A stretch of DNA of 31,734 nt from an uncultured Acetatifactor sp. (GCA_910585805.1 CAJUFB010000033.1:1-31734); one strand, 5' to 3'; shown: positions 8,033 to 15,240, counted from the first letter of the stretch. Translations and numbers: made by a program. Notes: generated by a model from the letters alone, not told the origin.

Positions 8033-8063
8033 AAAAAGCCAACTGTCCTTCCAGACAGCTGGC
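8033..8063 (-). terminator. Terminator after rpsR
   Basis: On the minus strand GCCAGCTGTC pairs with GACAGTTGGC (one G-T pair) around a short loop, followed by TTTTTA. It closes the rpsF-ssb-rpsR operon. Confidence 0.85.
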
Positions 8064-8095
8064 CTTCTCTTTTGGTCTAAGAAATTGCCCGGCAC

Positions 8096-8359
8096 TTAAT
8101 CCTGAACATAAGGCATCAATGCAACGTGGCGCGCCCTCTTGATCGCAACCGTCAGGGCTCTCTGATGCTTCGCGCAATTGCCGGTGATACGGCGGGGAAG
8201 GATCTTTCCCCTCTCGGAAACGTATCTCTTCAGCTTGTTGGTATCCTTGTAATCAATTACATTGTCCTTGCCGCAGAATACACAAACTTTCCTCTTCCTG
8301 CGGACCCCGCCCCTTTTCCTGATAGGGCCATCGGATTTCTCTGCTTTATTGTAAGCCAT
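8096..8359 (-). CDS. rpsR: 30S ribosomal protein S18
   Basis: An 87-residue S18. ATG at 8359 is chosen because AGGAGG precedes it closely. Motifs KVCVFCGKD (one CxxC only), DYKDTNKLKRYVSERGKILPRR and TGNCAKHQRALTVAIKRAR are diagnostic. The retained cysteines (CVFC plus the later C) could bind zinc as in other Cys-type S18 proteins. Third gene of the rpsF-ssb-rpsR operon. Confidence 0.98.
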   Translation of the reverse strand: MAYNKAEKSDGPIRKRGGVRRKRKVCVFCGKDNVIDYKDTNKLKRYVSERGKILPRRITGNCAKHQRALTVAIKRARHVALMPYVQD

Positions 8360-8411
8360 ATCGCTGCCTCCTGTCATACATAATCAACTTTACACGAAAC
8401 GAACCGGAAAC

Positions 8412-8903
8412 TTAATTGAACGGCAATTCTTCATCAATGCCATCAGGAATGTTCATAAAGCCATCCCCGGCACCGGACGGAGCAGGCGCGCTGCCGCCTC
8501 CCTGGTAACCGCCGTTGTTATAACCGCCCCCGTTACCGTTAAATCCGCCAGCATTCCCGCCATACGCATTCCCACCAGATGCGTTCTTGCTCTCGGCAAA
8601 CTCAATCTCATCCACCATGACGCGGACACTGTAAACCATCTGCCCGTCCTTATTAGTGTAATTATCATTCTGAACCCTGCCGCATAAGACAATCTTGATC
8701 CCCTTATGCAGATATCTCTCGATAAACTCAGCCTGCTTGCCGAATGCGGTGCAATTAAAGAAATCTGCGTCCGGCTCTCCCTCGCGCTTGAAGCGCCTGT
8801 CCACCGCGACGGAAAAGCGCGCCACCGCGGTCTGGCTGGCTCCCTGTGAATACCGCACCTCCGGATCTCTGGTTAAACGTCCCATAAGAATTACTTTATT
8901 CAT
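8412..8903 (-). CDS. ssb: Single-stranded DNA-binding protein
   Basis: A 163-residue SSB. The OB fold covers about residues 1-105 (MNKVILMGRLTRDPEVRYSQ, then FFNCTAFGKQAEF and IVLCGRVQNDNY). A Gly/Asn-rich linker follows, and the tail DEELPFN is the acidic tip that recruits repair and replication proteins. It lies between rpsF and rpsR, the standard Firmicute arrangement. Confidence 0.97.
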   Translation of the reverse strand: MNKVILMGRLTRDPEVRYSQGASQTAVARFSVAVDRRFKREGEPDADFFNCTAFGKQAEFIERYLHKGIKIVLCGRVQNDNYTNKDGQMVYSVRVMVDEIEFAESKNASGGNAYGGNAGGFNGNGGGYNNGGYQGGGSAPAPSGAGDGFMNIPDGIDEELPFN

Positions 8904-8924
8904 ATTTCGACTCTCGCTTTCTAA

Positions 8925-9215
8925 TTAAGCCTCGTCCTGTCTGACGATCAGATATCTGATCACATTGTCCATGATACGGATGCGGCTCTCGATCTCGATC
9001 GGAGCAGTGCTCTCTGCATCGAATCTGATGAAGTAATAGAAAGCTTCTTTCATCTTCCGGACTTCATAGGCAAGCCTCTTCTTGCCCCAATCGTCCACCT
9101 CTGTGATGACGCCGCCAAATCTCTCAATAAGAGCTTTGCATCTGTCAACAACAGCCGCTCTCTCTTCATCTTCGATCCTGGCAGACACGACTACGGCCAA
9201 TTCATACTTGTTCAT
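8925..9215 (-). CDS. rpsF: 30S ribosomal protein S6
   Basis: A 96-residue S6, partner of S18 on the 16S rRNA platform. ATG at 9215 follows AAGGAGG; the 27 open codons further upstream lack S6 similarity. The signature MNKYELAVVVSARI, then DDWGKKRLAYEV and NVIRYLIVRQDE, is typical. First gene of the operon, with a promoter at 9287-9315. Confidence 0.97.
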   Translation of the reverse strand: MNKYELAVVVSARIEDEERAAVVDRCKALIERFGGVITEVDDWGKKRLAYEVRKMKEAFYYFIRFDAESTAPIEIESRIRIMDNVIRYLIVRQDEA

Positions 9216-9286
9216 GCTTGTTACCTCCTTTTGGTCTCTGGCCCGCTTCTGACGCGAGCAAGGAATTTGATTCATCACAAGGATAC

Positions 9287-9315
9287 ATGATAGCATAAAT
9301 TTCCTGCAATTTCAA
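9287..9315 (-). promoter_or_regulatory. Sigma-A promoter of the rpsF operon
   Basis: On the minus strand TTGAAA, a 17-base spacer, then TATCAT, about 70 bases before the rpsF start. Confidence 0.7.
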
Positions 9316-9447
9316 GTACTTTTTTGACTGTTTTCCGCTTATTTTCAACATGGCTGCCCTGCTTCCGAATCCAGACCCGGCAGCCGCCCTGACCACTCCG
9401 CCTGTTTGCCAGATGCTGTCTGTGTCCTGACAGACAATCCCATGCCC

Positions 9448-9547
9448 CCAAAGCCGTCCCGCCATGCCGCAGTTTATGATAGAGTTATCACAGCGCAAAG
9501 CATAATTACAAACTCCCAAAGCGTCCCGCCATACCGCAGTTTATGAT
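9448..9547. repeat. Two near-identical ~33-bp direct repeats
   Basis: CCAAAGCCGTCCCGCC at 9448 and CCAAAGCGTCCCGCC at 9516 begin units that both run on to GCCGCAGTTTATGAT or its ACCGCAG variant, ending at 9480 and 9547. They differ by one deleted C and one substitution. They lie in the 350-base gap between the DUF951 gene and the rpsF promoter, where I see no gene. Confidence 0.75.
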
Positions 9548-9567
9548 GGCGCGCAAATGTACCCGTC

Positions 9568-9741
9568 TCAGAGAATTTCTTTCACATTCTTCTCCAGAAG
9601 CGGACGGGATATCATGATCTGATGGCCGCAGCCTCTGCATTTCAGCCGGAAATCCGCCCCTGACCGCAGCACCTCCCACTCTTTGCTCCCACAGGGATGC
9701 TGTTTTTTTAATCTCACTACATCTCCCACATTGATATCCAT
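9568..9741 (-). CDS. DUF951 small protein (YyzM-like)
   Basis: A 57-residue protein. It starts MDINVGDVVRLKKQHPCGSK and contains LKCRGCGHQIMISRPLLEK, the typical DUF951 pattern with one Cys after HP and a CxxC pair that probably bind zinc. GGAGGAG lies just before ATG at 9741. In Bacillus a DUF951 gene also sits beside rpsF, so the context supports the call. Molecular function is unknown. It lies 60 bases after the YdcF-type gene and may be cotranscribed with it. Confidence 0.85.
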   Translation of the reverse strand: MDINVGDVVRLKKQHPCGSKEWEVLRSGADFRLKCRGCGHQIMISRPLLEKNVKEIL

Positions 9742-9801
9742 CTCTTCTCCTCCAAAGTCCTATGGTCCTTCCGAACCGTTTTTACATAATTTTCCCCGGC
9801 T

Positions 9802-10557
9802 TCACAGATTCCCCACCCAAAAATCCTTTAATACCCCAAGGAATTCTCTCAGCAGATTATTGGGCGCCATTCCAAAAACCGAATCGGCTGCCAGGCCTTC
9901 CACATGGGCGTACCCCTGCTTTTGTGCAATACTGAGGGCGCGGAACATATGAAAATTGTTGGTTACGATCACCACGCTGTCCCGCTGAATGTCCAGAAAC
10001 TGCCCGCTGAACACCAGGTTCTCATACGTGTTTGACGACTGGTCTTCCACCAGAATGCGGCTTTCTTCTATCCCCATCTTCACCAGATAATCGCGCATTC
10101 CGGCTGCTTCCGTCATGATCTCATTCTCCCCCTGACCGCCGGATACGATCACCTTCGCATCCGGATTTCCAGCCAGGTAATCGGCAGCCTGAACCAGCCT
10201 CCTGCGCAGCACTTCGCTGGGACCTGTGGATTTCCACCGGGCACCCAGCACCACCACATAATCCGCCCCCGGAGCAGCCTGGGCATGATATTGGCTCAGG
10301 ATCAATCCTTCCACACAGAAGAATAAAAGAACCGCCGCGCAGAAAATGCCCATGCATATCCCTTTGATCCATCCCGGAATCGCCGTCATCAGTTTTTCAT
10401 TATGAAATATGAGGCTCAGAAGCAGGAAAAAAACGCCGATTCCTCCCCAGATCAGGAAAAACCATGTTCCAAAACCCACCAGAGCAATCCCGCCGCAATA
10501 AAGGATGCCCGCAATGCCAAGTACGGCAAAAATACGGGAAGGAATGACATAGCGCAT
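9802..10557 (-). CDS. YdcF/ElyC-type (DUF218) membrane protein
   Basis: A 251-residue protein from ATG at 10557, with GAGG upstream. The frame stays open 59 codons further, but that part overlaps a dispersed repeat and is not family-like. About four hydrophobic helices occupy residues 5-90. The DUF218 domain follows: DYVVVLGARW, then VIVSGGQGENE, GIEESRILVEDQSSNTYENL and VIVTNNFHMFRAL. Members such as SanA and ElyC act in envelope or cell-wall metabolism; the exact reaction is uncertain. The GQGENE and STNT-like motifs are intact. Confidence 0.88.
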   Translation of the reverse strand: MRYVIPSRIFAVLGIAGILYCGGIALVGFGTWFFLIWGGIGVFFLLLSLIFHNEKLMTAIPGWIKGICMGIFCAAVLLFFCVEGLILSQYHAQAAPGADYVVVLGARWKSTGPSEVLRRRLVQAADYLAGNPDAKVIVSGGQGENEIMTEAAGMRDYLVKMGIEESRILVEDQSSNTYENLVFSGQFLDIQRDSVVIVTNNFHMFRALSIAQKQGYAHVEGLAADSVFGMAPNNLLREFLGVLKDFWVGNL

Positions 10558-10724
10558 TAATCTGCGGCCTCTCTTATTCAATTGTATCGTTCTGCGGCTT
10601 TTCTCCAGGGGAATCAGAGTTTCTCCGCGACTTTTTTTTCGTATATTCAAAATAGCACCTCTGTTATTCTGTCTTATTTTATCTGTGACGGAAAGCAAAC
10701 GCGGCTTCCGGTTGTCAATGCAGC

Positions 10725-10826
10725 TATACTGCAAACCGCCAGGATTTACAGTGATGCCTCAGAGAAAATACCTGGCTGGCGGTCTGCAGTCGGGCTGTAC
10801 TGCAACTTCAACCGATGCGCAGTATA
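10725..10826. repeat. MITE-like repeat R3, copy 1
   Basis: A 102-base element with perfect 8-base terminal inverted repeats TATACTGC / GCAGTATA. Inside, an ACCGCCAG arm pairs with CTGGCGGT, and a second small palindrome forms the right end. It is about 85-90% identical by eye to 11248-11348. It lies just upstream of the YdcF gene and would be in its leader or promoter region. Confidence 0.8.
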
Positions 10827-10979
10827 AAATGCTGCCTGGAATATGGTCATATTATACCATATTCTTCAGATTCCACTCAATAGGATTGTGTGCATCATTT
10901 CTTAAGTTTTCCTTATTTTGAACTTATTATTGTCAGACTATACCGGATTACCGCTTATCGCCGCGGCTTTTCGTTGAAG

Positions 10980-11010
10980 CACGGAAACGCTTATGCGTTT
11001 TTTCGTTTCC
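10980..11010 (+). terminator. Terminator-like hairpin before the orphan leader
   Basis: GGAAACGC ... GCGTTTTTTCGTTTCC contains AACGC TTAT GCGTT followed by T residues, just ahead of the promoter at 11013. It would insulate that promoter from upstream plus-strand transcription. Confidence 0.5.
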
Positions 11011-11012
11011 GG

Positions 11013-11041
11013 TTGACATTTTCATTCAAATGCATTATGAT
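11013..11041 (+). promoter_or_regulatory. Near-consensus sigma-A promoter (orphan leader)
   Basis: TTGACA, 17 bases, TATGAT. The whole block including the spacer matches the promoter of the Rpn-family gene at 24494-24522, and a third degenerate copy at 13965-13995 has lost its -10. Confidence 0.8.
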
Positions 11042-11060
11042 AGTTTCATCAATTGTATGT

Positions 11061-11182
11061 CTGTGAAGAGTGCTGATCACATATTCAGGCAGTTTCTGCC
11101 GGATTTTTCACATACTGGCAGAAGGGGCTGCAGCGCCTGTGCATATATCCTCTGTCTGCTTCTTTCAACAAAGAGAGGATAT
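11061..11182 (+). ncRNA. Orphan copy of the Rpn structured leader (repeat R2)
   Basis: Closely similar to 24744-24865, the leader of the Rpn-family gene. GGCAG (11088-11092) can pair with CTGCC (11096-11100), or TTCTGCC (11094-11100) with GGCAGAA (11117-11123); the two stems exclude each other. ATATCCTCT (11145-11153) pairs perfectly with AGAGGATAT (11174-11182), hiding the ribosome-site-like AGAGAGG. No Rpn gene follows here, only a 57-codon frame that runs into repeat R3. Confidence 0.6.
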
Positions 11183-11247
11183 GACAGCGGCGAAAGGCCA
11201 TGTCCGTTCCGGATACCAAAATCGCCAGTGGTGTGGTTTTTTAGATA

Positions 11248-11348
11248 TATACTGCAGACCGCCAGGATTTACAGTAATGCCTCCGGGAAAATACCTGGCT
11301 GGCGGTCTGCAGTCAGGTTGTACTGCAAATTCAACCGGTGCGCAGTAT
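11248..11348. repeat. MITE-like repeat R3, copy 2
   Basis: A 101-base element in the same orientation as copy 1. CTGCAGACCGCCAG pairs with CTGGCGGTCTGCAG, and the ends are TATACTGC / GCAGTAT. It ends about 55 bases before the Sir2 start. Both copies lie within 630 bases and bracket the orphan leader. Confidence 0.8.
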
Positions 11349-11403
11349 GAATAATGCATCCGGGATTCTGACATCAGCATACAGGAAAGGCATGGTGATA
11401 TTT

Positions 11404-12132
11404 ATGGAAAAACAGGCGGATTTCATCACAGAATTAAAAAATATCGTACAGACATACGATAACATTGTATTTTTTGGCGGCGCAGGCGTATCCACGGAAA
11501 GCGGCATCCCTGATTTCAGAAGTGTGGACGGACTGTATCATCAGCAGTATGATTATCCGCCGGAGACAATTCTGAGCCATACCTTTTACCGCCGCAATCC
11601 CGGCGAATTCTTCCGGTTTTACCGCAATAAAATGCTTTTTCTGGAGGCGAAACCCAATGCGGCTCATTTAAAGCTTGCGGAACTGGAAGCTCAGGGAAAA
11701 TTAAAGGCGGTCATTACTCAGAATATCGACGGACTCCATCAGGCCGCGGGAAGCAGGACAGTGCTGGAGCTGCATGGCTCGGTGCTGCGCAATTATTGTG
11801 AGAAGTGCGGGCAGTTCTATGATGTACATTATGTCAAGGATGCTGCGGGTGTGCCTGAATGTGAGAAATGCGGCGGCTCTGTGAAGCCAGACGTGGTACT
11901 CTATGAAGAGGGGCTGGATCAGAAGACTATCAATGATGCAGTGCATTACATTCATAATGCCCAGGTACTGATCATCGGGGGCACCTCTCTGGCTGTGTAC
12001 CCGGCGGCGGGACTGATTGATTATTTTAACGGTGAGAAGCTGGTAGTGATAAATAAGGCACCCACGCCCAGAGATTCCCATGCGGATCTGTTGATCCAGG
12101 CTCCGATTGGGGAAGTGTTTGCGCAGATATAG
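11404..12132 (+). CDS. cobB: Sir2-family NAD-dependent protein deacylase
   Basis: A 242-residue sirtuin that removes acyl groups from lysine using NAD. ATG at 11404 is preferred for family length; an alternative ATG lies four codons upstream. NAD-binding motifs are GAGVSTESGIPDFR (27-39), TQNIDGLH (106-112) and GTSL (193-196). The catalytic His is in LELHGS (His124). Four zinc cysteines are at about 132, 135, 153 and 156 (YCEKCGQ, ECEKCGG). KPDVVLYEEGL resembles bacterial class U enzymes such as Thermotoga Sir2. It stands alone after a repeat island; its promoter is not obvious and could be the one at 11013. Symbol is by family only. Confidence 0.95.
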   Translation: MEKQADFITELKNIVQTYDNIVFFGGAGVSTESGIPDFRSVDGLYHQQYDYPPETILSHTFYRRNPGEFFRFYRNKMLFLEAKPNAAHLKLAELEAQGKLKAVITQNIDGLHQAAGSRTVLELHGSVLRNYCEKCGQFYDVHYVKDAAGVPECEKCGGSVKPDVVLYEEGLDQKTINDAVHYIHNAQVLIIGGTSLAVYPAAGLIDYFNGEKLVVINKAPTPRDSHADLLIQAPIGEVFAQI

Positions 12133-12150
12133 TGAATGTTTTTCAAAAAA

Positions 12151-12232
12151 GGCTGTTTCTATCCCCTTTTATCGAATTTAATCCGGGGCTGCTGCATCGG
12201 GTAATGTCGATCGGTGAAACAGCCCCTCATTT
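12151..12232. terminator. Bidirectional terminator between sir2 and lipoprotein gene
   Basis: GGCTGTTTC (12151-12159) pairs with GAAACAGCC (12216-12224), with an inner CCCC/GGGG stem in the loop. On the plus strand it is followed by CATTTTT. On the minus strand the stem is followed by TTTTTTG. It serves the convergent Sir2 and lipoprotein genes. Confidence 0.75.
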
Positions 12233-12322
12233 TTACTGCATGTCAGATAGATTTGCAGCTGAACATTTCTATTCTTATACGATGTTTACCGTTTCTTTAT
12301 TTTACAGATAAGATTTTTCTAC

Positions 12323-13843
12323 CTATTCCTCAATGACAAGTACGGGTTTATCAATTGTGTTATACTGCCCGTCCCGTATCTCAAAAGTGATCTCTATATC
12401 AGTAATATCCTCTATACCATCAATCTTATTTTCCTCCAGAGCCGACGCCCGTATTTCCACATCGAGAATCACATAATTTCCGGCAGCCGCTTCAACCCCG
12501 TAAAAATAACCGTCTGTCATAAAACCATTTACGGAAAGCGAATCATACACATCATCTATCACAACTGATTCCAAAGACTGGTTCTCCGCCAATAACATCA
12601 GATGAATATCATCGCTGTATTCTTCGGGATCTTCAAATAAGCCTTTTGAAATAATTCGTATTCCATTGTCATTATATAATTCCATGCCGCTATCATCCAC
12701 CCCCGGCCCTCCTTCCGCCGTTGTAAATCCAATTTCCTCAGGCGCGGCTATCTCCTCATGAGCGGCATCTTCCACCGCAAACGATAATGCAAACTGGCTT
12801 ATGTCCGAAATTCCAAATACATCCCAATATGATTTGTCCAGCATTGATGTAATGTCCAATTCTACAATCCGGCGGGTTCCGGGGTTAATAAAATCGCCAG
12901 AACATCTGTAATTGTTGATTGTCAGCCCGTTTACAGCAATATTTGATGTAACACCATAAACCATTTCCGGCGAATCGTTCCAAATTTCAAGAAGGATCAC
13001 CTTCTCTCCATCCCTGTTCATCATAAGCGCTTCCGATACGATCCGTACGCCATTTTGATCGTACAGTTCCTCATCCGCATAATAATCTATGCTGCAATGG
13101 TACAACTTCTCCCAAATACCGCTGCTTACAGCTTTCTGATATCGGTTCTCTGAATCATCGTAAGCTTCTGCTGCAGACGTTATGATCTGGCGGACTCCGG
13201 TATAATAATCTTCGTACTCTTCATCCCTGATATCAAACCCTATCTGTATGTCGGCAATTTCCGTAATACCGTATATGGTAAGCATATCCGTGCTGAACCT
13301 GACGGATTCGTTCGCCTTTTTGCCCGCCGCCACATCTGCGTTCAAATAGCCGTCGTTGACCATATAGCCGTTGACAGCGTTACAGGAATATCCCATAGAC
13401 CCGCTGATAAACGATAAATTCTTATCACTGTTATTTTCTATGAGCAAATTTAAATCGGCCGAATAATTCGTATAACTTAATTCTGTTGCCGTAATTTTTA
13501 TGTCGTCCTCATCCACAAGTACTGTCTCTTCTATAACGGCGGTTGTCTTGAAGCTTTCGGTTAGCGCATATGCCGATTCGTCCGATTGGTTTTCAGTTTC
13601 CTCAGTACTTATGTTTTCTTCCGCTTGCACGGTTTCGGTTTCTTTATATTCGGCGTCTTCTTTTTCGGTTATTTCATTCTCAGTCATTTTATTTTCGGTA
13701 ATTTCCTGATTCTCCGAATCTGCTGCCTGTATTTCGGCATTTCCTGAGGATCCTTCCACGGCATTCGTGCTCCCGCCGCATGCTGTCAGGCATAGTAATG
13801 ATAGGGCTGTCGTAAACCAGATAGTCACGTTTTTTCGTCTCAT
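12323..13843 (-). CDS. Secreted lipoprotein with three related beta-rich repeats
   Basis: A 506-residue predicted lipoprotein with basic start, hydrophobic helix and lipobox LTAC (Cys22). Residues about 25-90 form an acidic Thr/Glu-rich linker with short repeats (ENKMTENEITEKE). Three related domains of about 110-130 residues follow. They share a start of the type LYDQNGVRI / LYNDNGIRI, a central NG(Y/L/F)MxxxGY-like patch, an (A)AGxxVxLDVEI-like strand and an end like ITEIADIQIGFDIRDEEY. This pattern resembles small Ig-like extracellular domains of Clostridia, but I cannot name the family. AGGAGG precedes the start. Function unknown; a surface-bound protein at the membrane face is likely. 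Confidence 0.85.
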   Translation of the reverse strand: MRRKNVTIWFTTALSLLCLTACGGSTNAVEGSSGNAEIQAADSENQEITENKMTENEITEKEDAEYKETETVQAEENISTEETENQSDESAYALTESFKTTAVIEETVLVDEDDIKITATELSYTNYSADLNLLIENNSDKNLSFISGSMGYSCNAVNGYMVNDGYLNADVAAGKKANESVRFSTDMLTIYGITEIADIQIGFDIRDEEYEDYYTGVRQIITSAAEAYDDSENRYQKAVSSGIWEKLYHCSIDYYADEELYDQNGVRIVSEALMMNRDGEKVILLEIWNDSPEMVYGVTSNIAVNGLTINNYRCSGDFINPGTRRIVELDITSMLDKSYWDVFGISDISQFALSFAVEDAAHEEIAAPEEIGFTTAEGGPGVDDSGMELYNDNGIRIISKGLFEDPEEYSDDIHLMLLAENQSLESVVIDDVYDSLSVNGFMTDGYFYGVEAAAGNYVILDVEIRASALEENKIDGIEDITDIEITFEIRDGQYNTIDKPVLVIEE

Positions 13844-13901
13844 AGTCTTCTCCTCCTGTCAACGGTTTCCCGCTTTTTAGCGTGAATCAAGTATACAACA
13901 A

Positions 13902-13932
13902 CTTTTTTGATTTTGGATTTGTGGATGCATGG
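13902..13932 (+). repeat. 31-bp direct repeat, left copy
   Basis: Matches 15058-15088 at 27 of 31 bases, with a shared core GGATTTGTGGATG. The two copies flank a 1.15-kb segment holding the broken ABC gene, the zinc-ribbon gene and the XRE gene. Confidence 0.65.
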
Positions 13933-13964
13933 CACTGTTGGTTTCGCAATTTTCGTTTATTCGT

Positions 13965-13995
13965 TTCTGGTTGTCATTGTCTTTCAAATGTAACG
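13965..13995 (+). repeat. Degenerate copy of the Rpn-leader promoter block
   Basis: TTCTGGTTGTCATTGTCTTT and the following bases match the block TTCCGGTTGACATTTTC found at 11008 and 24489. The -35 is changed to TTGTCA and the -10 is lost, so it is probably inactive. Confidence 0.5.
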
Positions 13996-14385
13996 AAAAA
14001 GACATGTTTTCCACAGATGAGTCTATTGTGGCAAAGCAACTGTATGATTTATATTTCTTCGTGACTATTTTCTCAATATCATAATCATACCTCATAATTT
14101 TGTCAACAAAACTGATAGCTTTACAATGAGATATCATCAATATAGTAAGTTCTGGCCTGACAGCTTTTACCTCCTCAATGATGTCATTTAATATCCTGGA
14201 ATTGCGAAAAGACAAATGATTAAGCGGTTCATCCAAAAGCAATATATTGGCGGCACCAAGTTTTAGAATCCTGGTAATGAGATGAATCAGTTTTCCTTCC
14301 CTCAATGTTTTTTGTCCGCTTATCAGCCCAATTTCATCGCCAGGGCTTATGTTATATTTACCGGAAAATACCGTATCGATATAAA

Positions 14386-14625
14386 CTACATTTTCCGAAG
14401 CCGATTCCTTTCCTTCATCTGTGCTTCTTTTATATTCAGTTCTTTTAAGCGGATTTCCCTGCCTGTTTCTGCCTGCTTTATTTTAGCCTCATCAATTACC
14501 CTGTATATACTGCGATAGTCATCAAGCATAATTTTGCTCCCACAATACTGGCAAAACGCAAAATCCCTGTTCTCATCATCTATAGAAATATTTGCATTAC
14601 AGCTTGGACAATTACATGTACGCAT
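14386..14625 (-). CDS. Zinc-ribbon protein with helical tail, probably truncated
   Basis: A 79-residue protein from ATG at 14625; the frame is open upstream but lacks family similarity. The zinc ribbon uses Cys6, Cys9, Cys25 and Cys28 (CNCPSCN, FAFCQYCGSKI), with an extra Cys4. A charged helix follows (AKIKQAETGREIRLKELNIK). Related zinc-ribbon proteins in this group of bacteria usually go on into a longer helix and a membrane segment. Here the frame stops at NRLRKM exactly where the ABC fragment begins, which suggests that one deletion truncated both genes. A strong promoter lies upstream at 14698-14726. Confidence 0.7.
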   Translation of the reverse strand: MRTCNCPSCNANISIDDENRDFAFCQYCGSKIMLDDYRSIYRVIDEAKIKQAETGREIRLKELNIKEAQMKERNRLRKM

Positions 14626-14697
14626 TATTATACCCCCTACTTTGCCGTTCAGTGAACCATCTATTCCTAATTCTGATCTTCTCACAAAATATATTGT

Positions 14698-14726
14698 ATT
14701 ATATCGTTTATTGCGTTTTCGTGCAA
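14698..14726 (-). promoter_or_regulatory. Promoter of the zinc-ribbon gene with embedded dyad
   Basis: On the minus strand TTGCAC, 17 bases, TATAAT. The -35 is part of a 16-base dyad, plus strand TTGCGTTTTCGTGCAA at 14711-14726. The same arrangement occurs at 19316-19344 before the 770-residue lipoprotein operon. Confidence 0.75.
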
Positions 14727-14750
14727 TTATTTTTTGTAAAATCTGCATAA

Positions 14751-14774
14751 AATATTGCACAGAGGTACAATATT
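14751..14774 (+). promoter_or_regulatory. Operator-like inverted repeat over the XRE ribosome site
   Basis: AATATTG (14751-14757) and CAATATT (14768-14774) are a perfect 7-base dyad around a 10-base centre that contains AGAGGT, the ribosome site of the XRE gene. It could be an autoregulatory operator or an RNA hairpin limiting translation. Confidence 0.6.
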
Positions 14775-15032
14775 ATGAAAAATAAAGAAAGCATAGACAG
14801 AGTCATTCAAATAAACAACATTGACATAGGCCAAAACATATCAAAACTACGCAAAGCCATGAACCTTAAGCAGACAGACATGGTTGCAAAGCTCCAGACA
14901 AACGGAGTGGATATTTCTATCTATTCTTATAACCGGATAGAAAAAGGTACGCAAAATCCAACCGTAGTATTTTTGTATGCCTGTTGCCATATCCTCGAAT
15001 GTGACATGAATATGATTTTTGACTTTAAATAA
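14775..15032 (+). CDS. XRE-family DNA-binding regulator
   Basis: An 85-residue protein made almost only of a Cro/C1-type helix-turn-helix: IGQNISKLRKAMNLKQTDMV, then a loop and IYSYNRIEKGTQNPTV for the recognition and supporting helices, ending CDMNMIFDFK. It is transcribed away from the zinc-ribbon gene; the dyads in the 150 bases between are natural targets. A role in controlling the TTGC-N8-GCAA sites is my inference. Confidence 0.88.
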   Translation: MKNKESIDRVIQINNIDIGQNISKLRKAMNLKQTDMVAKLQTNGVDISIYSYNRIEKGTQNPTVVFLYACCHILECDMNMIFDFK

Positions 15033-15057
15033 TTGGTTGAAACTGAGTATATCATGG

Positions 15058-15088
15058 CTTTTTTATTTTTGGATTTGTGGATGTATTG
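15058..15088 (+). repeat. 31-bp direct repeat, right copy
   Basis: Second copy of the repeat at 13902-13932, about 25 bases after the XRE stop. See the left copy for the comparison. Confidence 0.65.
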
Positions 15089-15166
15089 TTTATCCGGACG
15101 TCGAATAGATATACAGTTAGAAGTATAACGAAAGATTACCCTGTAAGATAATCTTCAAATCTGCAA

Positions 15167-15195
15167 AAAACAGGAGTGCCGAAACACCCCGTTTT
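15167..15195 (+). terminator. Likely terminator downstream of the XRE gene
   Basis: AAAAC-A-GG-A-GTG pairs with CAC-C-CC-GTTTT (bulge and one mismatch), ending in TTTTC. It separates the XRE gene from the promoter at 15206. Confidence 0.55.
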
Positions 15196-15205
15196 CTAAA
15201 CCCTC

Positions 15206-15234
15206 TTGCAAAATCCGCAGCGTTGGTTTATAAT
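15206..15234 (+). promoter_or_regulatory. Sigma-A promoter of a candidate small RNA
   Basis: TTGCAA, 17 bases, TATAAT. No plus-strand protein gene follows; transcription would end at the hairpin at 15315-15348. Confidence 0.7.
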
Positions 15235-15240
15235 CATCAT

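Larger units (their letters stand above)
13877..14397 (-). pseudogene. Truncated ABC-type ATPase fragment
   Basis: The minus-strand frame carries the second half of an ABC ATPase: GDEIGLISGQKTLREGKL (signature region), ILLLDEPLNHLS (Walker B and D-loop, including the catalytic Glu) and ILMISHCK (switch His). The Walker A half is missing. Upstream the frame runs straight into the end of the zinc-ribbon gene in another frame with no sensible start. An in-frame ATG at 14305 would give 142 residues without an active site. Beyond about position 14050 the frame passes into non-coding repeat-like sequence. I read it as a deletion remnant fused to the neighbouring gene. Confidence 0.7.

Noticed and set aside
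9202..9519. Minus-strand frame of 105 codons across the rpsF promoter
   Set aside because: Covers the rpsF promoter and the direct repeats; no ribosome site and no family resemblance.
11181..11354. Short frame after the orphan leader (57 codons)
   Set aside because: Most of it translates the R3 repeat, and it overlaps non-coding palindromes, so it is probably not a protein.
14007..14027. FSTDESI reading resembling FSTDQSI of the Rpn protein, just after the degenerate promoter block
   Set aside because: Only seven residues and no further match; too short to call an Rpn remnant, although it would fit one.
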